Below the pieces are notes generated by a model. It did not search any database and was not told the origin of the DNA. It saw only the letters and a list, made by a program, of their open reading frames with translations. A stretch of DNA of 64,000 nt. It comes from Aliivibrio sp. EL58 (GTDB taxonomy: Bacteria; Pseudomonadota; Gammaproteobacteria; Enterobacterales; Vibrionaceae). Within the stretch, counting starts at the first letter, position 1. Each line of letters begins with the position of its first letter. Positions 16,540 through 25,416 of the stretch are shown piece after piece. Made by a program: the position numbers and the translations under genes. The DNA is taken from NCBI RefSeq assembly GCF_900312675.1, contig NZ_OMPC01000001.1:789633-853632 (forward strand). Reading direction: 5' to 3'.

Positions 16540-17275
16540 AGGTTGTAATGATCGCATCTGGAATCGTCTCTTCTTTTATCCATTGTTCAAAAATTGCTTT
16601 GCCTGATTCACTGTTAAAGTGTTCGCCATAACCAGTGATACTCGCTAAACCTTTCTCTTTAGCTTTTGCTTTAAAGCCTAAATGACGCTGACGAGATATG
16701 TTGAGATCAGGTAATGCCCCAATTAAGCCGATCGATTTTACGTTTTCATTAACTACCGATTTGGTTAGCTCATAAGCCGCTTCAAAATCTTCACTGATCA
16801 CGCAACCAAAATGTTCATCATCCAAAGAGCGGTCAATCGCGATAATGGGTGTGCCTTTTTCTTGAATCGTTAAATAGTACTCACTGCCATCGGGCAAACA
16901 GCTTGCAACAAACAACGCGTCTATACGACGACTGATTAAAGCATGGGCTACGTTTTTTTCTGTTTCAGGATCATCATCAGAGCAACCAATTAAGATCTGA
17001 TAACCCGCTTTACGAGAGTTGTATTCTAAAAGTTTAGCCAGCTTGGCGTAACTGGTGTTTTCAAGATCAGGAATGATTAAACCAAACGAACGGCTACTGC
17101 CCGCACGTAATGCAGAAGCGGCATGGTCTGGACGATAATTATGCTCATCAACCACAGCCATGACTTTTAATTGGGTCTTTTCACTGATGCGATATTTCTG
17201 TGCTTTACCATTAATGACATAGCTTGCGGTGGTTTTAGAGACGCCAGCAAGTTTGGCAATTTCATCTAATGTCAT
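16298..17275 (-). CDS. fruR: Fructose repressor/catabolite regulator FruR (Cra)
   Basis: 325 residues of the LacI/GalR family. The N-terminal HTH reads LDEIAKLAGVSKTTASYVINGKA, followed by the hinge and a periplasmic-binding-like effector domain (FGLIIPDLENTSYAKLAKLLE). FruR binds operators in the divergent fru promoter and is released by fructose phosphates. It is divergent from fruBKA across a 293-bp region with three matching operators, the usual vibrio/enterobacterial layout. The gene is complete, but the IS remnant abuts its stop codon, so its natural terminator has been displaced to the fragment copy 5 kb away. Confidence 0.95.
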   Translation of the reverse strand: MTLDEIAKLAGVSKTTASYVINGKAQKYRISEKTQLKVMAVVDEHNYRPDHAASALRAGSSRSFGLIIPDLENTSYAKLAKLLEYNSRKAGYQILIGCSDDDPETEKNVAHALISRRIDALFVASCLPDGSEYYLTIQEKGTPIIAIDRSLDDEHFGCVISEDFEAAYELTKSVVNENVKSIGLIGALPDLNISRQRHLGFKAKAKEKGLASITGYGEHFNSESGKAIFEQWIKEETIPDAIITTSYILLEGILDVLIEKPELMTKIKLGTFGDNRLLDFLPIKVNSLPQQFELIADSALALGLNASAKRYQAGIELIPRKIVIR

Positions 17276-17348
17276 GGATAAGATCCTTAAATTCTGTGGG
17301 TCGGATCATATAAATTTAGATCCAATCATTTTATGAGTTGAATTATAT

Positions 17349-17363
17349 GCTGAATCGTTTCAG
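17349..17363. promoter_or_regulatory. Cra (FruR) operator 1
   Basis: GCTGAATCGTTTCAG matches the palindromic Cra consensus GCTGAAACGATTCAGC on the opposite strand. It lies 74 bases upstream of the fruR start, so it may mediate autoregulation. Confidence 0.85.
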
Positions 17364-17370
17364 TATAAAA

Positions 17371-17386
17371 GCTGAAACGATTCAGC
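17371..17386. promoter_or_regulatory. Cra (FruR) operator 2
   Basis: GCTGAAACGATTCAGC is a perfect Cra site. Its start is 22 bases from that of operator 1, about two helical turns, which would allow two tetramers or one looped complex to bind the same face. Confidence 0.92.
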
Positions 17387-17478
17387 AAATTTGAAAAACG
17401 TGATATTTACGTTGTTTTTACTTTTTATGAAGCGTATTAATAAGTAGAAAGCATTTGCTGAACTTTTTTAACTGTTTT

Positions 17479-17494
17479 GCTGAATCGATTAAGC
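17479..17494. promoter_or_regulatory. Cra (FruR) operator 3, fruB-proximal
   Basis: GCTGAATCGATTAAGC has near-consensus half-sites. It lies 75 bases before fruB, close to where its promoter should be, about 108 bases from operator 2, so looping between the two clusters is possible. Confidence 0.8.
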
Positions 17495-17568
17495 TTTACT
17501 CAAGCAACGCTTAAACGGTGATTTAGCAGAGCACAAATTACAGATAAACAAGCGAGAGGCTAAGACCC

Positions 17569-18705
17569 ATGCTGACATTGACAAAGAATGACATTACGTT
17601 GCAACAAGCAGCAACGGATAAGACAACAGCAATCAAAGCGATTGCAAAGCAACTGACAGAAAAAGGTTTAGTTGCAGAGAAGTACGTAGAAGGGATGTTA
17701 AATCGTGAGCAACAGAACTCAACGTTTTTAGGCAATGGTATTGCTATCCCACACGGTACAACAGATACTCGTGATTTAGTTAATAACACCGGCGTTGCTG
17801 TGCATCATTTCCCGCAAGGCGTTAACTGGGGTGATGGTAATGTGGTTTATGTAGCCATTGGTATTGCGGCTAAATCAGATGAGCACCTAGGTATTTTAAA
17901 ACAACTGACTAAAGTTCTTTCTGCTGATGGCGTAGAAGAGAAATTAAAACAAGCAAAAACAGAAGCTGACATTATTGCATTACTAAATGGTGAAGTGCAG
18001 TTTGAAGCCGATTTTGATGCATCACTAATCCAATTGCTTTTCCCTGCAAGCGATATGATCCAAATGAGTGCGGTTGCGGGCGGTTTACTAAAGAACAGTG
18101 GTAATGCAGAAAGCCAATTTGTTGCAGAGTTAGTCATTAAAGAGCCTACGCATCTAGGCAACGGTTTATGGTTGGTAAGTACTGACAAAGGCGTTAAACG
18201 CTCTGGTATGTCTATCGTAACGACAGCAAATGGGTGCGAGTTTAATGGCTTGCCTGTTAAAGGTTTGATTGCGATTGCTTCTTGTAACGCCTCTCATAAA
18301 TCGTTCTTAACAACGATCACCAAAGCAGTAGCTGGGCAAAAACAAGACTCGATTCTATCTGCAACTTCTGAGCAGTTACTTGCGATGTTCTCTACTTCTG
18401 CTGAAGAAACAACAGTAAGTGCTGATGCTGATAATACAGCAACCTTTAAAATTAAAAATGCACACGGTTTACACGCTCGCCCGGGTGCAATGCTTGTTGC
18501 TGAAGCGAAAAAATACGAATCAAAAATCACCGTATTAAACATAAATGGTGACGGTAAAGCGGTGAATGCGAAAAGCTTAATGAAAGTGATTGCGCTTGGC
18601 GTTAAACACGGTCATGAACTGCAATTTATTGCAGATGGCTCAGATGCAAAAAAAGCGCTTGCTGGCATTGGTGCTGCAATTGCTTCTGGTTTAGGCGAGG
18701 GTTAA
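17569..18705 (+). CDS. fruB: Fructose PTS diphosphoryl transfer protein (EIIA-HPr fusion)
   Basis: 378 residues. An N-terminal EIIA-Fru domain carries the phospho-histidine His62 (AIPHGT). A linker domain follows, and a C-terminal HPr-like domain has the active His near residue 302 (HGLHARPGAM). It passes phosphate from EI to FruA during fructose uptake. It is the first gene of fruBKA, controlled by Cra sites upstream. fruK starts four bases after its stop codon. Length matches Escherichia and Vibrio FruB. Confidence 0.95.
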   Translation: MLTLTKNDITLQQAATDKTTAIKAIAKQLTEKGLVAEKYVEGMLNREQQNSTFLGNGIAIPHGTTDTRDLVNNTGVAVHHFPQGVNWGDGNVVYVAIGIAAKSDEHLGILKQLTKVLSADGVEEKLKQAKTEADIIALLNGEVQFEADFDASLIQLLFPASDMIQMSAVAGGLLKNSGNAESQFVAELVIKEPTHLGNGLWLVSTDKGVKRSGMSIVTTANGCEFNGLPVKGLIAIASCNASHKSFLTTITKAVAGQKQDSILSATSEQLLAMFSTSAEETTVSADADNTATFKIKNAHGLHARPGAMLVAEAKKYESKITVLNINGDGKAVNAKSLMKVIALGVKHGHELQFIADGSDAKKALAGIGAAIASGLGEG

Positions 18706-18708
18706 TTG

Positions 18709-19692
18709 ATGAGTACTAATCCAAAAAGCAAAGTAGTTACTATCACGCTAAACCCTGCTTTAGATTTAACAGGCAGTTTAGATGCGTTATCGGTTGGCTC
18801 TGTGAGTTTAGTTAGTAAAGGCTCACTTCATGCGGCGGGTAAAGGCGTAAACGTTGCTAAAGTACTGTCTGACTTAGGTGCTGAAGTGACGGTTACCGGT
18901 TTTTTAGGTCGTGATAATGAAGAGCTGTTCTGTCAATTATTTGAAGAGATGAACGCTAACGATGAGTTTATCCGTGTCGATGGTGCTACTCGCATTAATG
19001 TGAAATTAGTAGAGCAAGATGGCCGAGTGAGTGACATCAACTTTCCGGGTGTTGATGTCTCTGAACAAGCGATTGCCGAGTTTGAAGTTCGTTTATTTGA
19101 ATTAGCTAAAACACATGATTTTTTCGTATTAGCAGGCAGTTTACCAAAAGGTATTTCTCCTGAGCTGTGTGCTGAGTGGATTGAAAAGCTGCATCAAATG
19201 GGTAAAAAAGTACTATTTGATAGCAGTCGTGCGGCATTGGCAGCAGGTTTAGAGGCTCACCCTTGGTTAATTAAACCAAACGATGAAGAGCTATCTGAAT
19301 TTGTTGGGCGTGAGTTAGAAACGCCAGAAGCGTGTCAGAAAGCGGCTCAAGATCTTGCACAAAAAGGCATTGAAAATATCGTCGTGTCATTAGGCTCAAA
19401 AGGCGTAATGTGGCTTGGCAATAATGAGCAAAACAAGACGGAATGGATCTACTCTCAACCGCCAAAAATGAACGTAGTAAGTACTGTAGGTGCTGGTGAT
19501 ACGTTAGTTGCTGGCCTATGTTGGGGTCACATGCAGAAAGATTGGGATCGTTCACAAATCTTATCTTTTGCTACCGCTTTATCTGCTTTAGCTGTATCGC
19601 AGGTTGGCGTTGGCGTACCAAATGTCGAAGACGTAAAAGAATTACAAAAACAAGTAACCCTACATAACCCTATTTCTACAAACGTGCAGTAA
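18709..19692 (+). CDS. fruK: 1-phosphofructokinase
   Basis: 327 residues of the PfkB/ribokinase family. N-terminal ITLNPALDLTG, the glycine pair in HAAGKGVNVAKVL, and the C-terminal anion-hole/catalytic motif VGAGDTLVAG (catalytic Asp) are all present. It phosphorylates fructose-1-phosphate to fructose-1,6-bisphosphate. ATG 18709 is preferred over TTG 18706 because the GAGG site at about 18695 is better placed. Its product also relieves Cra repression, closing the circuit with fruR. Confidence 0.95.
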   Translation: MSTNPKSKVVTITLNPALDLTGSLDALSVGSVSLVSKGSLHAAGKGVNVAKVLSDLGAEVTVTGFLGRDNEELFCQLFEEMNANDEFIRVDGATRINVKLVEQDGRVSDINFPGVDVSEQAIAEFEVRLFELAKTHDFFVLAGSLPKGISPELCAEWIEKLHQMGKKVLFDSSRAALAAGLEAHPWLIKPNDEELSEFVGRELETPEACQKAAQDLAQKGIENIVVSLGSKGVMWLGNNEQNKTEWIYSQPPKMNVVSTVGAGDTLVAGLCWGHMQKDWDRSQILSFATALSALAVSQVGVGVPNVEDVKELQKQVTLHNPISTNVQ

Positions 19693-19721
19693 TGCGTTTA
19701 GACTTAGTTTAAGGACAGATT

Positions 19722-21464
19722 ATGAAAAATATAGCTATCGTTACTGCATGCCCAAGTGGTGTAGCAAACAGCATTATTGCAGCAGGTTTATTAGAACAAG
19801 CAGCAACCAAACTAAATTGGAAAGCGACGATTGAATGTCAATCAAGCGTGTTACCCGTTGAGGTTTTAACTCAAGAAGTCATTGATACGGCGGATGCAAT
19901 TGTTATTGCCGCAAACTCGGTGGTTGATACATCTCGTTTTGTTGGTAAAAAAGTACACCAAGGTTCAATTTCTGAATGTGCAATTAATTCGGAAGTTTGG
20001 TTAGAAAATGCAGTAAATAATGCCAAAGAACTAACCGCTTCAGAAGTGACGGTTTCAGAGACAGTGGCATCGACTGACGCGACAGGACCTAAGAAAATCG
20101 TAGCGATTACGGCATGTCCAACGGGTGTTGCGCATACTTTCATGGCGGCAGAAGCGCTAGAAGAAGAAGGTAAACGCCAAGGCCACATTATTAAAGTAGA
20201 AACTCGTGGCTCTGTGGGTGCAAAAAATCAGTTAACGGACCAAGAAATTGCCGAGGCTGATTTAGTAATCATCGCAGCGGATATCGAAGTTGCACTTGAT
20301 CGCTTTAATGGTAAGCGCCTGTACAAAACAAGCACAGGTTTAGCGCTGAAGAAAACAGAACAAGAGATGAATAAAGCCTTCTCAGATGCGACGGTTTTCC
20401 AATCATCAGGTAAAGCGCAATCTTCTCAAACCGAAGAGAAAAAAGGAATGTACAAACACCTAATGACAGGGGTATCGCACATGCTTCCTGTTGTTATCGC
20501 GGGTGGTTTATTGATTGCATTGTCATTTGTATTTGGTATCGAAGCATTTAAAGAGCCGGGTACTATTGCAGCAACGCTGATGGACATTGGTGGCGGCGCG
20601 GCATTTGCGTTGATGATCCCTGTTCTTGCTGGTTTCATTGCATTCTCAATTGCTGACCGTCCTGGTTTAGCGCCAGGTTTAATTGGTGGTATGTTGGCGA
20701 GCTCAACTGGCGCAGGTTTCCTTGGTGGTATCGCGGCGGGTTTCATTGCGGGTTATTCTGCAAAATTCATCGCAGATAAAGTGTCTCTTCCTCAATCAAT
20801 GGAAGCGCTTAAACCAATCCTAATCATTCCATTTGTGGCGAGTTTGTTCACTGGTTTGGTAATGATTTATGTTGTTGGTGGTCCTGTATCAGGCATCATG
20901 TCTGCACTGACAGAGTTCCTAAACAACATGGGTTCAACTAACGCTGTATTACTGGGTGTGATTCTTGGTTGTATGATGTGTTTCGACTTAGGTGGTCCAG
21001 TAAACAAAGCAGCATATACATTTGGTGTTGGTCTTCTGGCTTCACAAACGTACGGTCCAATGGCGGCTATCATGGCGGCAGGTATGGTTCCTGCGCTAGG
21101 TATGGGTTTAGCGACATTCCTTGCTAAGAACAAGTTTGAAGCGGGTGAACGTGAAGCAGGTAAAGCATCATTTGTACTTGGCTTATGCTTTATCTCTGAA
21201 GGTGCGATTCCATTTGCAGCGAAAGACCCAATGCGTGTGATTCCAAGCTGTATGGCGGGTGGTGCATTAACGGGTGGTCTATCTATGCTATTTGGTGCTC
21301 AACTACTTGCTCCACACGGTGGTCTGTTCGTACTTCTTATTCCAAACGCGATTACGCCAGTGTTCATGTACTTAGTAGCAATTGCAGCAGGTACTGCGGT
21401 AACGGGTTTCACTTATGCTTTCTTGAAAAATAAAGCAGATGAGAAAGAAGCAGTAGCAGCTTAA
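19722..21464 (+). CDS. fruA: Fructose PTS EIIBC component
   Basis: 580 residues. An inactive-type IIB' domain (ACPSGVANS) is followed by the active IIB domain with phospho-cysteine Cys132 in ITACPTGVAHT, then an IIC membrane domain with about eight to ten segments (SHMLPVVIAGGLLIALSF onward, GGPVNKAAYTFG). It imports fructose as fructose-1-phosphate. Last gene of fruBKA, ending just before a strong terminator. Intact and typical length. Confidence 0.95.
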   Translation: MKNIAIVTACPSGVANSIIAAGLLEQAATKLNWKATIECQSSVLPVEVLTQEVIDTADAIVIAANSVVDTSRFVGKKVHQGSISECAINSEVWLENAVNNAKELTASEVTVSETVASTDATGPKKIVAITACPTGVAHTFMAAEALEEEGKRQGHIIKVETRGSVGAKNQLTDQEIAEADLVIIAADIEVALDRFNGKRLYKTSTGLALKKTEQEMNKAFSDATVFQSSGKAQSSQTEEKKGMYKHLMTGVSHMLPVVIAGGLLIALSFVFGIEAFKEPGTIAATLMDIGGGAAFALMIPVLAGFIAFSIADRPGLAPGLIGGMLASSTGAGFLGGIAAGFIAGYSAKFIADKVSLPQSMEALKPILIIPFVASLFTGLVMIYVVGGPVSGIMSALTEFLNNMGSTNAVLLGVILGCMMCFDLGGPVNKAAYTFGVGLLASQTYGPMAAIMAAGMVPALGMGLATFLAKNKFEAGEREAGKASFVLGLCFISEGAIPFAAKDPMRVIPSCMAGGALTGGLSMLFGAQLLAPHGGLFVLLIPNAITPVFMYLVAIAAGTAVTGFTYAFLKNKADEKEAVAA

Positions 21465-21488
21465 TAAGTGCAGATATACTGATATAAA

Positions 21489-21526
21489 AAGGGCGCTTCC
21501 AAGGTGATTGGAAGCGCCCTTTTTTA
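21489..21526 (+). terminator. Terminator of fruBKA (bidirectional)
   Basis: The stem AAGGGCGCTTCC / GGAAGCGCCCTT (12 bp, 9-nt loop) is followed by a T run on the plus strand and preceded by an A run. It can therefore also terminate the convergent barrel gene ending at 21540. Confidence 0.9.
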
Positions 21527-21539
21527 TGTTTTTTAAAAG

Positions 21540-22064
21540 TTAGAACATAAAGTTCACACCAGCACCAATTGAAGATATGTAATCGTCAGAAGCTAAAGGC
21601 ATATATTGGTATTCAAGATTGAAGCTTACAGAAGGAAACAGTTTCATTACCGTACCGACTGCAACGTAAGGCTTAGTTGATACCGCCTCTTGTTTTAAGG
21701 TTTGATTACCTTCGTTATATTTATATTCAACATTAGTGCGATTTAAACCGAACTTCCCATAGAAAGAGCCATAATAAGACATAGGGAAATACATTTTTGC
21801 TGCAATAGTCGCACCCGTAGCCGATGCTTTATCATTATCAATTGCGATATCATTCATTGATGCAGTCATGTAATAGCTTAGATCCATCGCTATCATCGGC
21901 GCGAAATGGTAGTTATATCCGACTTGGGTCATTAAACCACTACCATGTGAGTCATCAATTTTCAGGTTAGCAAAACTTGGCTGAATATAGATTTGGTGTA
22001 AAGTGTCTGTTGCTTGTGCAGATGCAGAAGCACCTAGCAACAAAAGTGGAAGTAACCTTTTCAT
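21540..22064 (-). CDS. Small outer-membrane beta-barrel protein
   Basis: 174 residues with a signal peptide (MKRLLPLLLLGASASAQA, cleavage near AQA) and alternating aromatic/polar strands ending in a C-terminal phenylalanine (VNFMF), the signature recognised by the BAM machinery. Strand-like segments such as QVGYNYHFAPMIAMDLSYY recur, suggesting an eight-stranded barrel like OmpA-type small porins. The ligand is unknown. It is monocistronic, convergent with fruA and divergent from the LysE gene. Confidence 0.82.
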   Translation of the reverse strand: MKRLLPLLLLGASASAQATDTLHQIYIQPSFANLKIDDSHGSGLMTQVGYNYHFAPMIAMDLSYYMTASMNDIAIDNDKASATGATIAAKMYFPMSYYGSFYGKFGLNRTNVEYKYNEGNQTLKQEAVSTKPYVAVGTVMKLFPSVSFNLEYQYMPLASDDYISSIGAGVNFMF

Positions 22065-22141
22065 TATAAACTCGTCTTTTTAACCTAATGCGCGATTTTA
22101 TTGTGAATGAGACAATGTTGTAAAGAGGAATTAAAGAAGAA

Positions 22142-22756
22142 ATGACATTAACTATTTGGTTTTCATTATTATTGGTATCAATGTTGGGAGCAATGTCGCC
22201 GGGGCCGAGTCTGGCAACTGTCGCAAAGCATACGTTATCTGGCCGCCGTATTAATGGCATTGCAGCGGCATGGGCACACTCCATTGGGATTGGTATCTAT
22301 GCATTTGTTACCGTTATTGGGTTAGCGGTCGTCTTACAGCAGTCACCGACAGTATTTAAAGCTATCAGCTATCTAGGTGCCGCCTATCTTGCTTATCTAG
22401 GATTTGGTGCATTGCGATCTACTGGGGGAATAGCAGCAAAGCTTGAATCTGGAGAACAAGTTTCTATTCTAGAATCAGCAAAAGAAGGTTTATTGATTTC
22501 ACTGTTAAACCCCAAAATTGCACTGTTCTTTTTAGCCCTATTTAGTCAATTTGTGGCTGTCGGTAACGATCCATTAGATAAAGCGATTATCGTGATTACG
22601 CCTATTATTATTGATGGTTTGTGGTACACCATTATTAGCTACTTATTGTCGGCTCCTAAGATTGTAGATAAGCTTCGAAATCAAGCCAAATGGATTGATC
22701 GCCTCTCTGGTGTCGTGCTTATTCTTCTTGCAATTCGAGTGGTGTTTTCTGCGTAG
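22142..22756 (+). CDS. LysE/RhtB family amino-acid exporter
   Basis: 204 residues, six hydrophobic segments, and the family motif SPGPSLATVAKH near residues 20-31, followed by GRRINGIAAAWAHSIGIGI. It matches the length of RhtB-type exporters, which expel amino acids or derivatives such as homoserine lactone precursors. The substrate cannot be named from sequence. It is monogenic with its own terminator; AGAGG and AAAGAAGAA precede the start. Confidence 0.88.
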   Translation: MTLTIWFSLLLVSMLGAMSPGPSLATVAKHTLSGRRINGIAAAWAHSIGIGIYAFVTVIGLAVVLQQSPTVFKAISYLGAAYLAYLGFGALRSTGGIAAKLESGEQVSILESAKEGLLISLLNPKIALFFLALFSQFVAVGNDPLDKAIIVITPIIIDGLWYTIISYLLSAPKIVDKLRNQAKWIDRLSGVVLILLAIRVVFSA

Positions 22757-22796
22757 TAAATTACTCTACAATCTTTATTTTGCTTAATTTAAAAGA

Positions 22797-22830
22797 GGAA
22801 GTGAGCTTAAAAGAAGAGTTCACTTTTTTA
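22797..22830 (+). terminator. Terminator after the LysE-family gene
   Basis: GTGAGCT pairs with AGTTCAC (one G-T wobble) around an A-rich loop, followed by seven T. It is the only hairpin between the LysE stop at 22756 and the HAD gene at 22932. Confidence 0.65.
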
Positions 22831-22931
22831 TCCAATAGTTTTGGCTTAGTATGAGCAGTCTCAAACGTATAGCATTGTCATTTTATACGTAAAGTTATTC
22901 TATTTTTTGTTATTAATACATAAGGTTTCTC

Positions 22932-23591
22932 ATGACATTTCAAGCTGCAATTTTCGATATGGATGGACTACTATTAGACACTGAACGTGTGTGTATGGGG
23001 ATCTTTAAAGAGGCATGTGAAGCTCAAAATGTCCCATTTATTGAAGAGCTGTATCTTTCTATTATTGGCTGTAATGCAAAGCGTATTGAACAACTGTTTC
23101 GCGAAGGTTATGGACCAAGTGTTGACTACCCAGCATTAAATCAAGAGTGGCGAGTGCGTTATACTGCTGTAGTTAAGCATCAAGCAATCCCAGTAAAAGA
23201 AGGGGTTATTGAGCTACTAGAGTGGCTAAAAGCAAATGAAATCCCAATGGCCGTTGCGACATCCACACAGCATGATATTGCGATTAAAAAATTGGAATTA
23301 GCAGGTCTTGATGGCTACTTTGATGTACTGGCAACAGGCTGTGAAGTTGAACATGGTAAACCGCACCCTGAGATCTACTTCTTAGCGGCAGAGCGTTTAG
23401 GTATTGCTGCTAATACTTGTCTTGCGTTTGAAGATTCAAATAACGGAACTCATGCTGCCGTTGCAGCAAATATGATCACTTATCAAATTCCAGATTTAGT
23501 AGAGCCAAGTGCAGAAGTTATTAAACTTGGTCATCAAATCCTACCTTCTATGATTGATGTGTTGGTTGATTTAAAAAACCGCAAAGCCTAG
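22932..23591 (+). CDS. HAD-family phosphatase (beta-phosphoglucomutase-like)
   Basis: 219 residues with HAD motif I DMDGLLLDTE (residues 9-18, nucleophile Asp9), motif II in AVATSTQ, motif III Lys in HGKPHPEIYFLA and motif IV FEDSNNGTHAAVAA. The cap insert between motifs I and II marks subclass I, as in sugar-phosphate phosphatases such as YniC and YfbT. It hydrolyses small phosphoesters in the cytoplasm. Its own promoter must lie in the 175 bases upstream; a strong terminator follows. Confidence 0.9.
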   Translation: MTFQAAIFDMDGLLLDTERVCMGIFKEACEAQNVPFIEELYLSIIGCNAKRIEQLFREGYGPSVDYPALNQEWRVRYTAVVKHQAIPVKEGVIELLEWLKANEIPMAVATSTQHDIAIKKLELAGLDGYFDVLATGCEVEHGKPHPEIYFLAAERLGIAANTCLAFEDSNNGTHAAVAANMITYQIPDLVEPSAEVIKLGHQILPSMIDVLVDLKNRKA

Positions 23592-23624
23592 CTTGTTTTG
23601 AACTCAATAATGTAGAAATAAAAG

Positions 23625-23658
23625 AAAGGCGGATCACTGTGTAGTGTCCGCCTTTTTT
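23625..23658 (+). terminator. Strong bidirectional terminator between HAD and SGNH genes
   Basis: A near-perfect stem AAAGGCGGATCACT / AGTGTCCGCCTTT with a tetraloop (GTGT) and a T run on the plus strand. It serves the HAD gene and, through the A-rich left side, the convergent SGNH gene. Confidence 0.9.
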
Positions 23659-23689
23659 GTTTAACGTGTATTAGTAGATATAGTTAGGA

Positions 23690-24520
23690 TTAAGATAATA
23701 GAGTTTCTAATTTAGGCTGAAGTACTTTAATCCAAGCAGAGTAGGCATTAGCGTTTAAATGAAGATCATCACAAGTAAAGTCATTCGATAAGAAGCTATT
23801 AGGGCTCAGGATCTGATTAACGTTCAAATAATGAATATTGTGCTGTTGACAATAAGATTCTAAACGAGAGTTTAACTCTGTCACTTTTGGGTTTAAATGA
23901 GCGAGTCTATTACCACAATATAAAGTGCTTTGAACCAATATAGAGCAGTCATTCTTTTGCCAATAAGTTAGCATTGCGATGTAATTATCAAAAACAGAAT
24001 CCACAGCAAAACCTTGAGATAAATCGTTGATCCCTGCCATGATTGAAATGAGTTTAGGTTTAACGGCTAGTGTCGTTTCTATTCGACGTAGCATGCCAAG
24101 CGTAGTGTCACCAGCAATTCCTCGGTTTACGTGAGGAATGTGAGTAAAAACATCTTGCCATGGTCCCCATTCCGTAATTGAGTCACCAAATAGAACCACA
24201 TCCACTTCCGGCGTAAATGTCTGATGTGAATCGACTAAATGAATATAACGGCTTATGCTATGTCCTCGTTGAGCTATATCTATTTCTTTGCAAAGAAACT
24301 TAACTTGTTGGGTTGGATCTTCGATGGCATCCAGTTTTGGCAATAATCCATCAATCTGAGAAACAAGAGCGCTGAGTTTGATAGAGAGCTGTAACTCTTC
24401 TTTTAAAGCATGTAGTTCATTGATTAATGTATACACTGAGATCGATTGAAATTGATGAAACAGATCATATAAATCGATAGCTTGATTATTAAGTAAATAG
24501 GTTCTTAGTTGTGCTTTCAT
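23690..24520 (-). CDS. SGNH/GDSL-family esterase-like hydrolase with N-terminal helical extension
   Basis: 276 residues. The catalytic domain begins near residue 105 with FGDSITEWG (block I, nucleophile Ser), then GIAGDTTLGML (block II Gly), MAGINDLSQG (block III Asn) and DDLHLNANAY (block V Asp/His). All four catalytic blocks are intact. The first ~100 residues are helical and not part of the usual domain. There is no signal peptide, so it acts in the cytoplasm, possibly as an acyl- or acetyl-esterase. It ends the minus-strand run YgbA-like, LysR, SGNH, 14 bases after the LysR stop, and so may be co-transcribed. Confidence 0.85.
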   Translation of the reverse strand: MKAQLRTYLLNNQAIDLYDLFHQFQSISVYTLINELHALKEELQLSIKLSALVSQIDGLLPKLDAIEDPTQQVKFLCKEIDIAQRGHSISRYIHLVDSHQTFTPEVDVVLFGDSITEWGPWQDVFTHIPHVNRGIAGDTTLGMLRRIETTLAVKPKLISIMAGINDLSQGFAVDSVFDNYIAMLTYWQKNDCSILVQSTLYCGNRLAHLNPKVTELNSRLESYCQQHNIHYLNVNQILSPNSFLSNDFTCDDLHLNANAYSAWIKVLQPKLETLLS

Positions 24521-24534
24521 TATTCATTCATCTT

Positions 24535-25416
24535 CTATAATTTTTCAAATGTATGTTCAATTTCATCAAGCATCCACTCCATGACATTCCCCATTCCACT
24601 GTCACGGCGCTTTACTACTCCTATCTCAATCTGTAATGCATCAGGAACATGAAAAGCCGACAGTCGGATAGTTTGATCTCGATACCAGTCTGATTCTAAT
24701 ACATGCTCAGGTACTAAAGCCCAACCAACATTGCGGATCACCAAGGCTGTAATGTAGTAATAACTGTCTATATACCAATGGTTGGCAGAAATGGCCTTTT
24801 CATGTGAATGACCAACACGGTCACGAATTACAAGTTGACGATGTTGATTTAAGTCTACTAACGTCGGTTTTCTTATTTTAGCCAATGGGTGTTTTGGAGA
24901 TACGATAAGTGCCTGATTAAAAAAGCCTAGCGAAAGATATTCTAAAGAATCAGATAAGGTATTTACGCGAAATAGAAAACCAAGATCTGCTTTTTTATCA
25001 TTGACCCATTCCGCAATATCAGCCTGAGAGCCATTAATGATCGTCAGTTTTAATAATGGAAATTTGATCGATAATTTTTGAAAGAAATCTTCAAATACAT
25101 CAATAGGCACTGCTTCATCGAGTGCAACCGTTAATGCTATCTCTTCACCTGTCGCAACGGTATCAGCTCTGGCTTGTAGGCGTTCACATTGCTCAAGAAT
25201 TGCCTGAGCCTCAATAAACATGTCTTCGCCATCTTGTGTTAAAACCGGTAAGCGGGCACTTCTATCAAAGAGATCAAACCCAAGATCTGCCTCTAGATTG
25301 GCAATTGCGGTACTAATTCGCGATTGCGCCTTCCCCATTTTGCGTGCTGCAGCAGAAAATGAACCACATTTTACGGAAGTAACAAAGGCATTGAGTTGAT
25401 CTAAAGTCCAATTCAT
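24535..25416 (-). CDS. LysR-family transcriptional regulator
   Basis: 293 residues. The winged HTH is at the N-terminus (LDQLNAFVTSVKCGSFSAAARKMG), and the effector domain starts near residue 90 (EIALTVALDEAVP). It overlaps the preceding YgbA-like gene by 4 bases and precedes the SGNH hydrolase gene by 14 bases, so those neighbours are possible targets or operon partners. The inducer is not recognisable. Confidence 0.92.
   Translation of the reverse strand: MNWTLDQLNAFVTSVKCGSFSAAARKMGKAQSRISTAIANLEADLGFDLFDRSARLPVLTQDGEDMFIEAQAILEQCERLQARADTVATGEEIALTVALDEAVPIDVFEDFFQKLSIKFPLLKLTIINGSQADIAEWVNDKKADLGFLFRVNTLSDSLEYLSLGFFNQALIVSPKHPLAKIRKPTLVDLNQHRQLVIRDRVGHSHEKAISANHWYIDSYYYITALVIRNVGWALVPEHVLESDWYRDQTIRLSAFHVPDALQIEIGVVKRRDSGMGNVMEWMLDEIEHTFEKL

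Noticed and set aside
20426-21133. Minus-strand frames inside fruA
   Set aside because: They are Pro/Ala-rich shadows of the strongly supported fruA coding frame.
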